This document shows, one piece after another, positions 7,175-14,147 of a stretch of 18,812 nt of DNA; within the stretch, counting starts at the first letter, position 1; each line of letters starts with the position of its first letter. The translations under genes and the position numbers were made by a program. Below the pieces are notes generated by a model, which worked only from the letters and a program-made list of their open reading frames with translations, did not search any database and had not been told where the DNA came from. Source of the stretch: BRH-c25 sp029553855 (GTDB lineage Bacteria; Bacillota; Clostridia; Lutisporales; Lutisporaceae); the NCBI GenBank assembly GCA_035375865.1, contig DAOSQO010000031.1:1-18812 (forward strand), in the 5' to 3' direction.

Positions 7175-7222
7175 GGAACTTTACAAATAAGATAAATAGC
7201 TTTAGCCCCTAAGTAAGGTTTC
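7175..7222 (+). promoter_or_regulatory. possible antiterminator pairing before the MFS gene
   Basis: GGAACTTTAC (7175-7184) can pair over 10 consecutive bases with GTAAGGTTTC (7213-7222), using two G-U pairs. The right arm covers the loop-side end (7213-7215) and most of the loop of the terminator hairpin, so the two structures exclude each other in part. The left arm begins 7 bases after the small ORF's stop codon, within the footprint of a terminating ribosome. This is inference from base pairing only. Confidence 0.3.
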
Positions 7223-7238
7223 TACTTGGGGGTTTTTT
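7206..7238 (+). terminator. intrinsic terminator / attenuator upstream of the MFS gene
   Basis: A 10-bp stem CCCCTAAGTA / TACTTGGGGG (one G-T pair) with loop AGGTTTC is followed by six T residues. It ends 25 bases before the MFS start codon. Confidence 0.85.
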
Positions 7239-7262
7239 GTATTTAAATGGAGGAGATGAATT

Positions 7263-8468
7263 ATGAACTATAATGTTCAGTTAAGAAATAATATAAATAA
7301 AAATTACATATATACAATATTATCAAATATTGATCTGACCAGGGGAATTTGGATGATATACCTTGCCGGCAAAGGCATGAGCCTCACTCAGCTTGGACTC
7401 CTGGAAACGGTATTTCACATAACCTCATTTTTGATGGAGGTGCCTACCGGTGCCGTAGCTGATATTTTCGGGAGGAGAATAAGCAGGATAGCAGGAAGGG
7501 CAATGTCCCTGCTCAGTACAGCGATACTGCTGGCAGCCAATGATTTTATGTGGTTTGCGATATCCTTTGTTTTTACAGCCCTTTCCTACAATCTGGAATC
7601 AGGTGCGGGAGATGCGCTTATTTATGATTCCCTGAAGGAAATAGGTGAGGAAGATAAATACATGAAAATATCCGGCAATAAGGAAGTTTTCTATCAGACT
7701 GCCGGAGTGATATCATTTTTGGCTGGGGGCTATATGGCAACAAAAAGTTATGGCATTGCCTTTATTATTACAATTATCATCGGTACTGCTGCTTTTATGC
7801 AGTCCTTCAGTTTCAAGGAACCTTTAATAGGGAGGAAGCAGGTGGAGCATGAGAGGGAAAACATATTCCTGAGGCAGCTTAAGGAAAGCATAGAGGTAGT
7901 CAGAAACAATCCCAGGATAGGATCATTAATAATATTTACAGAGATAATACTTACTTTTACTACCTGCATATTCTTTTACCTGCAGAACTTTCTAAAGGGC
8001 AAAGGCTGCAACGAAGCGGTAATAGGGGTCATTTATGCTGCAACATTCATAACCGCTGCCTTGACTGCACCACAGGTGCACAGGCTGGAAAAAGTGATAA
8101 AGGAGCAGGGAATACTTCTTCTGGCACCCTTTGCCACTGTGGTATGTTTATGGGGAATAGCGATTAGCAAATATCACTTCGTATTTTTTATAGCGCTTAT
8201 GGCTGCAGAAGAAGTAGTGTATGTTGCAATAAACGATTATATCAACAGGATGATTCCCAGTGAGAACCGTGCTACCATACTTTCCTTTTCCAGCATGATA
8301 TTCAGTTTTTTCATGATTATTGTGTTTCCCGTTGTAGGGATGCTTGGGGACAGGTATTCCCTGAACTTTGCAATAAAGTGCCTTGGAGGGGCAGGCATAG
8401 TATTTTTATTGATAAACAGTGTATTGCTGTTGAAACAGGGCAGAAAAAGCCGGGTAAAAATCAGATAA
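7263..8468 (+). CDS. MFS family exporter
   Basis: A 401-residue inner-membrane protein with about 12 hydrophobic segments, matching the Major Facilitator Superfamily. The loop after the second segment, GAVADIFGRRISR (about residues 63-75), is motif A of MFS antiporters (GxLaDrxGrr). The early pattern (MEVPTGAVADIFGRR, then NLESGAGDALIYDSL) resembles drug- or small-molecule-efflux members found widely in Bacillota; the substrate cannot be told from sequence. Start ATG 7263 has a GGAGGAG ribosome site. An intrinsic terminator immediately upstream implies either readthrough control from the 6996 promoter or an unseen promoter. A WYL regulator lies 186 bases downstream, but nothing shows that it controls this gene. 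Confidence 0.9.
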   Translation: MNYNVQLRNNINKNYIYTILSNIDLTRGIWMIYLAGKGMSLTQLGLLETVFHITSFLMEVPTGAVADIFGRRISRIAGRAMSLLSTAILLAANDFMWFAISFVFTALSYNLESGAGDALIYDSLKEIGEEDKYMKISGNKEVFYQTAGVISFLAGGYMATKSYGIAFIITIIIGTAAFMQSFSFKEPLIGRKQVEHERENIFLRQLKESIEVVRNNPRIGSLIIFTEIILTFTTCIFFYLQNFLKGKGCNEAVIGVIYAATFITAALTAPQVHRLEKVIKEQGILLLAPFATVVCLWGIAISKYHFVFFIALMAAEEVVYVAINDYINRMIPSENRATILSFSSMIFSFFMIIVFPVVGMLGDRYSLNFAIKCLGGAGIVFLLINSVLLLKQGRKSRVKIR

Positions 8469-8654
8469 GCACTATGGAATACCGGCAGCGGTTATGGTAA
8501 AATATGACATGACTTTCTGCTTTTCATACTAAGGAAGAAAGCGCCGTAAAGGAAGGGTATGCCAAAATAGTTACAGAGAATTAGAGGATTATAAGATGAA
8601 AGTCACGTATAGATATTGTAATCATACGCGATTTTTGAAATGGGTGATGATAGG
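8469..8654. other. intergenic gap between the MFS and WYL regulator genes
   Basis: This gap of 186 bases holds no convincing terminator or promoter. An 18-codon open stretch at 8528-8584 without a start codon reads TKEESAVKEGYAKIVTEN then stop, and may be a gene remnant (see findings). The WYL ribosome site GGGTGAT lies at 8642-8648. Confidence 0.4.
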
Positions 8655-9596
8655 TTGAAGCTGGACAGATTGGTTTCCATACTTGTGTTGCTGCTAAGGA
8701 GGGAAAGGGTACAGGCAAAGGAGCTGGCGGATATATTCGAGGTATCTGTCAGGACTATCCTGAGAGACGTAGAGGCTATAAACCTTGCAGGAATACCTAT
8801 AGTTACATATCAGGGAGCGAATGGGGGGATAAGCATTGCTGAAGGCTATCGCCTGGACAGAAGTGTCCTTACCGAGGATGACATGTCTACCATCATATCC
8901 ACATTAAGGGGTATTGCAGGAACAATGCCCGACAGCAAACATGAGGTTCTGATGGAAAAGCTCCGGAACGTTTTACCCTCTTCTCAGCTTGCGGTTCTGG
9001 ATGCAAAGGTGCAGCAATTGATAATTGACCTGTCACCTTGGGGAGCAGGCAAGTTGCTCAGGGAAATTACAGCAAGCATCAGAAGGGCAATCGAGAATCA
9101 TTATGAAATAGAGTTTAAATATATTGATTCGGAGGGCAGGAGGACAAACCGCAGAGTTGAGCCTTATTCCCTTGTGCTGAAAGGCCAGAAATGGTATCTT
9201 TATGCCTGGTGCCATATAAGGCAGGATTTCAGGCTTTTTAAGCTATCCAGGATGAGGGATCTTGCGGTAACAGAATCAGTTTTCCAGCCAAGAGAGGCAT
9301 CCATAGAGCAGCTAAATTGGGAGGATCCCTGGAGTAAATCCGAAAAACAGATTTCTCTAAAGCTGGTATTTGAAAAGGAAATGGACAGCATTGTAACTGA
9401 ATGGTTCGGTGAAGATGCGGAAAGACAGGAAGATGGGAAGCTCCTGGTAAATGCGGTGCTGCCGGAGGGTAATTGGCTCTATGGCTTTATACTGAGCTTC
9501 GGCAACGGAGTGGAGGTTTTGGAACCCCTGCATATCCGAAGGATAATTTCAGACATATCAAAAGCAATATATAAAAAATATTCTTTGAAAACATGA
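8655..9596 (+). CDS. YafY-type HTH/WYL transcriptional regulator
   Basis: A 313-residue regulator. An N-terminal winged helix-turn-helix (about residues 1-60: MKLDRLVSILVLLLRRERVQAKELADIFEVSVRTILRDVEAI) is followed by a WYL ligand-sensing domain, with the WYL motif itself at 180-182 in KGQKWYLYAWC, and a C-terminal WCX-like extension. WYL domains bind small or nucleic-acid ligands and adjust DNA binding. I set the start at TTG 8655: it gives the usual family beginning (MKLDRL) and lies 6 bases after GGGTGAT, a good anti-16S match. The ATG at 8640 has no ribosome site. It is followed closely by the GyrI-like gene, a common pairing, and probably controls that gene or itself through the inverted repeat at 9593-9610. 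Confidence 0.9.
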   Translation: MKLDRLVSILVLLLRRERVQAKELADIFEVSVRTILRDVEAINLAGIPIVTYQGANGGISIAEGYRLDRSVLTEDDMSTIISTLRGIAGTMPDSKHEVLMEKLRNVLPSSQLAVLDAKVQQLIIDLSPWGAGKLLREITASIRRAIENHYEIEFKYIDSEGRRTNRRVEPYSLVLKGQKWYLYAWCHIRQDFRLFKLSRMRDLAVTESVFQPREASIEQLNWEDPWSKSEKQISLKLVFEKEMDSIVTEWFGEDAERQEDGKLLVNAVLPEGNWLYGFILSFGNGVEVLEPLHIRRIISDISKAIYKKYSLKT

Positions 9597-9610
9597 CACA
9601 CAGATGTCAT
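9593..9610. promoter_or_regulatory. inverted repeat, candidate operator of the WYL regulator
   Basis: ATGACA-N6-TGTCAT is a perfect 6-base inverted repeat overlapping the regulator's stop codon. It lies 12-29 bases upstream of a TATAAT (9622-9627) that precedes the GyrI-like gene. No well-spaced -35 is present, consistent with an activated or repressed promoter. A smaller ACAC-A-GTGT palindrome adjoins the -10 box. Confidence 0.4.
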
Positions 9611-9653
9611 ATACACAGTGTTATAATCAAGAAAAAAACAAGGAGGAACAATT

Positions 9654-10112
9654 ATGAATTATAACATTGAGTTGAAAGAAAAGAGTGTACAGCCGGTGTT
9701 GGCAGTAAGAAAGACAACTTCGATAGGTAATCTTCCGCAGGAAATAGGCAAGGCATACGGAAGCATTATGCAGTATCTGAGTGAATTGGGGGAACAGCCT
9801 GCAGATGTGCCATTTACGGCGTATTACAACATGGATATGGAAAACCTTGATGTAGAGATGGGTTTTCCGGTTTCAAAGCAGCTGGAGGGGAAAGGTGAAA
9901 TCAAGGCAGGCATGATTTCTGCAGGCAAGTATGTAGAGTGCATGTATAAAGGTCCTTATGCAGAATGTGCGCCCGTATATGACGCAATGAACAAGTGGAT
10001 TGCCGAGAAAGGCTTTAAAGCAACAGGCACATCATATGAATTCTATTACAATTCACCGGTAGAAGTGCCGGAAAGTGAACTTTTGACCAGGATTATGCTT
10101 CCTTTAAAATAG
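9654..10112 (+). CDS. GyrI-like small-molecule-binding protein (AraC effector-binding fold)
   Basis: A 152-residue stand-alone GyrI-like / AraC_E_bind domain (SHS2 fold). Characteristic features are the initial 'xxVxPVLAVRKTT', the helix with an alternating pattern in QEIGKAYGSIMQYLSE, AYYNMDMENLDVEMGFPV, then AGKYVECMYKGPYAECAPVYDAMNKWI and the closing YEFYYNSPVEVPESELLTRIMLPL. Such domains bind hydrophobic or cationic drugs; some GyrI-like proteins hydrolyse toxic small molecules. It lacks a DNA-binding domain. Start ATG 9654 has an AAGGAGG ribosome site. It lies 57 bases after the WYL regulator gene on the same strand, suggesting a sensor plus effector pair. Confidence 0.9.
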   Translation: MNYNIELKEKSVQPVLAVRKTTSIGNLPQEIGKAYGSIMQYLSELGEQPADVPFTAYYNMDMENLDVEMGFPVSKQLEGKGEIKAGMISAGKYVECMYKGPYAECAPVYDAMNKWIAEKGFKATGTSYEFYYNSPVEVPESELLTRIMLPLK

Positions 10113-10234
10113 GGAAGCTGCTGTGCCCGGAATGACAGCAGTATTAATACACCAAGGCTGCAATGTCTTGCCTATATAGTTTGCGGCGAGATATCGCTAA
10201 GGTAGATTATTACGCCGCAAAGAAAATCAAGGTA

Positions 10235-10273
10235 ACAAAAGTCGGTTTCAGCGGAGCTTAAACCGACTTTTGT
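10235..10273 (+). terminator. intrinsic terminator after the GyrI-like gene
   Basis: A 14-bp perfect stem ACAAAAGTCGGTTT / AAACCGACTTTTGT has an 11-base loop that can form a small inner AGC/GCT stem. The TTTTGT tail serves the plus strand; on the minus strand the same hairpin could end the ggt transcript. Confidence 0.72.
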
Positions 10274-10276
10274 ATA

Positions 10277-10309
10277 GGTCATCCTGAACGCAGTGAAGAA
10301 TCTTTGACC
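10277..10309. repeat. short extragenic palindromic-type repeat
   Basis: The element runs from GGTCATCCTGAACG through CAGTGAAGAATC to TTTGACC and has inverted ends GGTCA/TGACC. From memory it resembles a dispersed intergenic repeat with the core GTCATyCTGAnCGnAGnGAAGrATCT seen in many bacterial genomes. Only one copy is in this window, so repeat status cannot be shown here. Confidence 0.4.
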
Positions 10310-10491
10310 CTTAAGGAATACCCAAAATCTCCCCGGAACCTCGCAACCTCGTACCTTGTATCTGTGCACGTTAGTGCGCATCTTTATCCATGGTTCAGGC
10401 TGCAGAGGAATTTCGCACTGCACTGCTTGCGCTGAAGATACTCATGGCTTTCCTAAAGTTCACTGTTGTCAAACAGGTTTCATTATTTTAC

Positions 10492-12099
10492 TTACCAGGC
10501 AGCGATCGTACCGTCTGCCCTTGGTTCGGTACCCCCAACCATTATGCCTTCTTCATCCCGCCATATTATCTGTCCCCTTCCGAAGCTGACGGGATCAGGA
10601 TTGATCCTTATATTATGGCCTTTATTTATCAAGCCCTGTACTGCGTAAGTTGGGAAACCCTGTTCCATCTCTACATCCTTTTCCTTGATCCATTGCCATC
10701 TGGGCGCATCAAGACAGTCCTGGGGATTCATATGGAAATCTATAGTGTTCATTATCACCTGAACATGACCCTGAGGCTGCATAAACGCTCCCATAACTCC
10801 GAAAGGTCCTATCGCTCTGCCTTCCCTGGTAAGGAATCCGGGTATTATTGTGTGGTAAGGTTTTTTCCCGGGAGCTATACAATTTTCCTGAGACGGATCT
10901 GTCGAAAAATTGCAGCCCCTGTTATGCAGGCTTATTCCCGTCCCGGGTATCACAATACCGGAACCGAATCCCATATAGTTGCTTTGGATATATGAGACCA
11001 TATTGCCCTCTCCGTCAGCTGCGGCCAGATACACGGTGCCACCCTCAGGAGGTCTGCCCGATACCGGCATCGATGACTTGCTGCCTATACGCTTTCTCCT
11101 TGCAGCCGCATATTCATTGGAAAGAAGCTCTTCAGGCGATACTGTCATGCTCCTTCGGTCTGATATATATTTAAGCCCATCGGCAAAGGCAAGCTTCATT
11201 GCCTCTAACTGGCAGTGGCAGGCTTCAATGGAATCTTTCCGTTCAAAACTGAAGCCTTTAAGTATATTTAAAGCCATTAAGGCTATAATTCCATGACCGT
11301 TTGGAGGAATTTCCCACACATCGTAACCACGGTAGTTTATACATATAGGCTCTACCCATTCAGGCTCATAGGCCGCCAAATCCTCTCCGGAAAGATACCC
11401 TCCGGTTTTTTTGGCAAAATCCGATATGGTTTCTGCCAGACTACCTCTATAAAAAGTTTCGGAATTTGTTTCTCCTATGTCCTGAAGAGTTTTGCCATGG
11501 TCAGGAGAGCTCCACAATTCACCCGCTCTGGGTGCCCTGCCTTTTGGGGCGAAGGTATCAAACCAATGCCTGTATATTTCATCTTTAAGGGCTATTCTAT
11601 AAGTCCGATACGCCTTTTCCCACGATTCTGCAACAGTAGGCGCAATCGGGTGCCCTTCAATAGCGTAATTGACAGCCGGAGATAAGGCCTCTGCAAGAGA
11701 AAGTCTGCCAAAGCGCTTCGAGAGCGCAGACCATGCAGAAGGAGCACCCGGGACGGTGACGGGCATCCAGCCATGCCTGGGTATACCCTGGCCTTCCATT
11801 TTTCCTATTATATCCTTAGGAATTGAAGCCGGTGCAGGCCCGCTGGCGTTCAATCCATAGAGCATTCCTTTCGACCACACCAGAGCGAAGGCATCTCCTC
11901 CTATACCGTTAGAAGTAGGCTCGACAACTGTCAGACAAGCAGCTGCCGAAACAGCAGCATCTGCGGCATTGCCTCCTTTTTTAAGAATATCAAGACCTGC
12001 CTGTGCTGCCAGCGGATGAGAGGCAGCAACCATACCCTTCTTTGCATATACTATATTCCTTCTTGAAGGATAACTGTATTTATGTGCGTCAAACTGCAT
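10492..12099 (-). CDS. gamma-glutamyltransferase family protein (YwrD-like)
   Basis: An Ntn-hydrolase of 535 residues that would cleave and transfer gamma-glutamyl groups from glutathione-like substrates after autoprocessing into two subunits. Family landmarks include ASHPLAAQAGLDILKKGGNAADAAVSAAACLTVVEPTSNGIGGDAF near the N-terminus. The PEGGTVYLAAAD segment has T355 as the predicted nucleophile and cleavage point, followed by SYIQSNYMGFGSGI and the terminal GGTEPRADGTIAAW. There is no signal peptide, so it is cytoplasmic, unlike secreted Ggt, and closer to Bacillus YwrD-type proteins; the physiological substrate is uncertain. Start ATG 12099 has an AGGAGGGG ribosome site. It is flanked by divergent or convergent genes and appears monocistronic. 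Confidence 0.92.
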   Translation of the reverse strand: MQFDAHKYSYPSRRNIVYAKKGMVAASHPLAAQAGLDILKKGGNAADAAVSAAACLTVVEPTSNGIGGDAFALVWSKGMLYGLNASGPAPASIPKDIIGKMEGQGIPRHGWMPVTVPGAPSAWSALSKRFGRLSLAEALSPAVNYAIEGHPIAPTVAESWEKAYRTYRIALKDEIYRHWFDTFAPKGRAPRAGELWSSPDHGKTLQDIGETNSETFYRGSLAETISDFAKKTGGYLSGEDLAAYEPEWVEPICINYRGYDVWEIPPNGHGIIALMALNILKGFSFERKDSIEACHCQLEAMKLAFADGLKYISDRRSMTVSPEELLSNEYAAARRKRIGSKSSMPVSGRPPEGGTVYLAAADGEGNMVSYIQSNYMGFGSGIVIPGTGISLHNRGCNFSTDPSQENCIAPGKKPYHTIIPGFLTREGRAIGPFGVMGAFMQPQGHVQVIMNTIDFHMNPQDCLDAPRWQWIKEKDVEMEQGFPTYAVQGLINKGHNIRINPDPVSFGRGQIIWRDEEGIMVGGTEPRADGTIAAW

Positions 12100-12171
12100 A
12101 AAATTCCCCTCCTCAGATTATTATAAGGCAGCCTGCAGCTAAAAGTAAACAATTACCTGCTGCATAAAATA

Positions 12172-12200
12172 TTGCAATGAAATATGTTTTTGAGTATAAT
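12172..12200 (+). promoter_or_regulatory. sigma-A promoter for the YczE-like gene
   Basis: TTGCAA (12172-12177) and TATAAT (12195-12200) have a 17-base spacer. The leader would be about 115 bases before the ATG at 12322; I see no known regulatory RNA in it. Confidence 0.7.
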
Positions 12201-12321
12201 TATGGGAGTTGAGTGAAAAACAAAGACTGTACCAGAGGGCTTTACCCATAGTGACATAAGGATGCTGCATATAAGAATAAAAATCATAGAAAATTGACGC
12301 AACGTATCGGAAGGAGAAAGA

Positions 12322-13026
12322 ATGAAGAATATAATAAAACAGACGGCAAAGATGGTTTTTGGACTTGCCATATATGCCTTGGGGATAGTCATGACTATTA
12401 ATGCCAATCTGGGCCTGGCGCCCTGGGATGTATTTCATCATGGACTTACAAAGAACTTCGGTATTACAATGGGCCAGGCAAGTATATGCGTAGGAATAGC
12501 ATTGGTGATAATTGACAGCTTGCTCGGAGAAAGACTTGGTTGGGGGACCCTGTTCAATATGATAGCTATTGGCATTTTTATGGATATATATATGCTGAAT
12601 CATCTGGTTCCGGTATTTGAGGCAATGGTTCCAAGATTTATTATGATGATTTTGGGCATGTTTACAATAGGAATAGCCACTTATTTTTACATAAGCGTAG
12701 GTTTGGGCTCCGGACCCAGGGACGGCCTTATGGTAGCCCTGACAAAAAAAACCGGCAAATCCGTGAGATTCTTAAGGAGTTGCATAGAACTCAGCGTAAT
12801 TGCCGTGGGATATTTCTTTGGGGGTTCCGTAGGAATTGGGACACCGATAATGGCACTTTCCTTAGGATATTTTGTTCAATTTGCTTTCAAACTTTTCAAA
12901 TATGATGTTAAGGGGACGAAACACAGATTCGTTGATGAGGATATAAAATATTTGTATGACAGATTCTTCGGCAAAAAGAAGGACAAAGAAACAGAAGTAG
13001 AAAAATGCGAAACAAGCAAAATGTAA
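12322..13026 (+). CDS. YczE/YitT-family membrane protein
   Basis: A 234-residue integral membrane protein with about five hydrophobic segments. The pattern FGLAIYALGIVMTINANLGLAPWDVFHHGLTKNFGITMGQASI followed by GLGSGPRDGLMVALTKKTGKSVRFLRSCIE is the duplicated signature of the YczE/YyaS family (COG2364). No transport substrate is established; Bacillus YczE has been linked to lipopeptide production. The C-terminus is a charged cytosolic tail (FFGKKKDKETEVEKCETSKM). Start ATG 12322 has a GGAAGGAG ribosome site. The stop codon abuts the shared terminator palindrome with asd; the two genes end six bases apart. Confidence 0.88.
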   Translation: MKNIIKQTAKMVFGLAIYALGIVMTINANLGLAPWDVFHHGLTKNFGITMGQASICVGIALVIIDSLLGERLGWGTLFNMIAIGIFMDIYMLNHLVPVFEAMVPRFIMMILGMFTIGIATYFYISVGLGSGPRDGLMVALTKKTGKSVRFLRSCIELSVIAVGYFFGGSVGIGTPIMALSLGYFVQFAFKLFKYDVKGTKHRFVDEDIKYLYDRFFGKKKDKETEVEKCETSKM

Positions 13027-13058
13027 TGCGGGCTATTTGCCCGCATCACATTTTGCTT
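13014..13058. terminator. 45-base palindromic bidirectional terminator between the YczE-like gene and asd
   Basis: The arms are AAGCAAAATGT-A-ATGCGGGC and GCCCGCAT-C-ACATTTTGCTT with loop TATTT, giving 19 pairs interrupted by one A-C mismatch. The core ATGCGGGC/GCCCGCAT is followed on each strand by an ATTTT stretch. The left arm contains the last codons and stop of the YczE-like gene, and the right arm the last codons of asd. Confidence 0.75.
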
Positions 13059-14133
13059 CCAAATACCCTTCTGATGCCAGAAGTTCTGCAGTCAATACAG
13101 AACCGCCGGCTGCCCCTCTTAATGTGTTGTGAGACAGGCATACGAATTTATAATCAAATATATTGTCTTCTCTAAGCCTTCCCAATGTTATGCCCATCCC
13201 GTTTTCTGCCTCTCTGTCCAGCCTGGTTTGAGGCCTATTGTCCTCACTAAAGTAAGTAAGGAATTGCTTGGGGGCAGTGGGAAGCTTCAATAGCTGAGGC
13301 TTCCCTTCAAAATTGTTCCAACAGTCGATAATGGTCTCCATTGACGGCCTATGCTTAAAGGATACGGATACTGCCGCAAGGTGTCCTTCTGCTGCAGGCA
13401 CCCTTATACATTGGGCAGTAATTACCGGTTCATAGGCTTTTACTATTTCATCGCCATTAATATGACCCAACACCTTTAAGGGCTCCTGTTCACTTTTTTC
13501 CTCCTCTCCGGGAATAAAAGGAATCACGTTATCTATCATCTCCGGCCAATCGGCAAAGGTTTTCCCGCTTCCTGAAATGGCCTGGTATGTGCATACAGAT
13601 AACATTGAAGGCCTGAAATCCATAAGGGCGTTTATAGCTGGAACATAGCTCTGGATCGAACAGTTGGGCTTGGTTACAATAAAACCCCTGCTTGTGCCCA
13701 AGCGTTTTCTTTGTTTCTCTATTATATATAGATGTTCAGGGTTTACTTCCGGGATTATAATTGGAACATCTGGAGTTAAGCGGTGGGCAGAATTATTTGA
13801 TACCACCGGGGTTTCAGACTTTGCATAGTTTTCTTCAATCTCCCTTATTTCATTTGCAGGCATATCTACAGCACAGAATACAAAATCCACTTCGTTGCTT
13901 ATTTCGTCAATGTTATGCAGATCTTTTACTACCATTGGCCCGATATTGTCAGGAATGCCCTGAGAGAGCTTCCATTTTCCCTTCACGGCATCATAGTAGC
14001 TTTTGCCTGCAGATCTTTCACTTGCCGCAATAACCTTGACATCAAAATACGGATGATCATGGAGCAGTGTTATAAGCCGCTGCCCGACATATCCGGTGCC
14101 CCCCAGGACACCGGCCTTAAGCTTTTTATTCAT
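13033..14133 (-). CDS. asd: aspartate-semialdehyde dehydrogenase, archaeal/fungal type
   Basis: Reduces aspartyl-4-phosphate to aspartate semialdehyde with NADPH, the branch point for lysine, diaminopimelate, threonine and methionine. It has 366 residues. The N-terminal Rossmann motif GVLGGTGYVGQRL starts near residue 8; the catalytic cysteine is C158 in TKPNCSIQ, and the catalytic histidine H251 in RVPAAEGHLAAVSV. The KPNCS context and length fit the archaeal/fungal class rather than the usual bacterial Asd. Start ATG 14133 has a GGAGG ribosome site 6 bases upstream. It lies 14 bases downstream of dapA on the same strand, so it is the second gene of a dapA-asd operon. Confidence 0.95.
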   Translation of the reverse strand: MNKKLKAGVLGGTGYVGQRLITLLHDHPYFDVKVIAASERSAGKSYYDAVKGKWKLSQGIPDNIGPMVVKDLHNIDEISNEVDFVFCAVDMPANEIREIEENYAKSETPVVSNNSAHRLTPDVPIIIPEVNPEHLYIIEKQRKRLGTSRGFIVTKPNCSIQSYVPAINALMDFRPSMLSVCTYQAISGSGKTFADWPEMIDNVIPFIPGEEEKSEQEPLKVLGHINGDEIVKAYEPVITAQCIRVPAAEGHLAAVSVSFKHRPSMETIIDCWNNFEGKPQLLKLPTAPKQFLTYFSEDNRPQTRLDREAENGMGITLGRLREDNIFDYKFVCLSHNTLRGAAGGSVLTAELLASEGYLEAKCDAGK

Positions 14134-14147
14134 AGCAAACCTCCGTG

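Larger units (their letters stand above)
10113..10491. other. non-coding intergenic region with consecutive hairpins
   Basis: No credible gene lies in these 379 bases; open frames here are extensions of antisense frames over ggt. In order it holds: a hairpin CTGCTGT/ACAGCAG (10118-10141) directly after the GyrI-like stop; a perfect 9-base inverted repeat TTTGCGGCG/CGCCGCAAA with a 24-base loop (10180-10221); the terminator at 10235-10273; a short dispersed-type repeat (10277-10309); three degenerate 8-base units of the type AACCTCGC (about 10337-10360); and a hairpin TGTGCAC/GTGCGCA with loop GTTA (10363-10380). Nothing is recognised from there to 10491. Confidence 0.6.

Noticed and set aside
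10390..10995. Plus-strand open frame of 201 codons, and others between 10356 and 11860
   Set aside because: They lie mostly antisense to the well-supported gamma-glutamyltransferase gene, show no family features, and lack ribosome sites.
12120..12125. Minus-strand TATAAT before ggt as its -10 box
   Set aside because: The predicted start would fall inside the ribosome binding site, leaving no usable leader; the true ggt promoter is not clear.
12139..12603. Minus-strand open frame of 154 codons
   Set aside because: It runs antisense to the YczE-like gene and its promoter region and has low-complexity composition; no ribosome site or family match.
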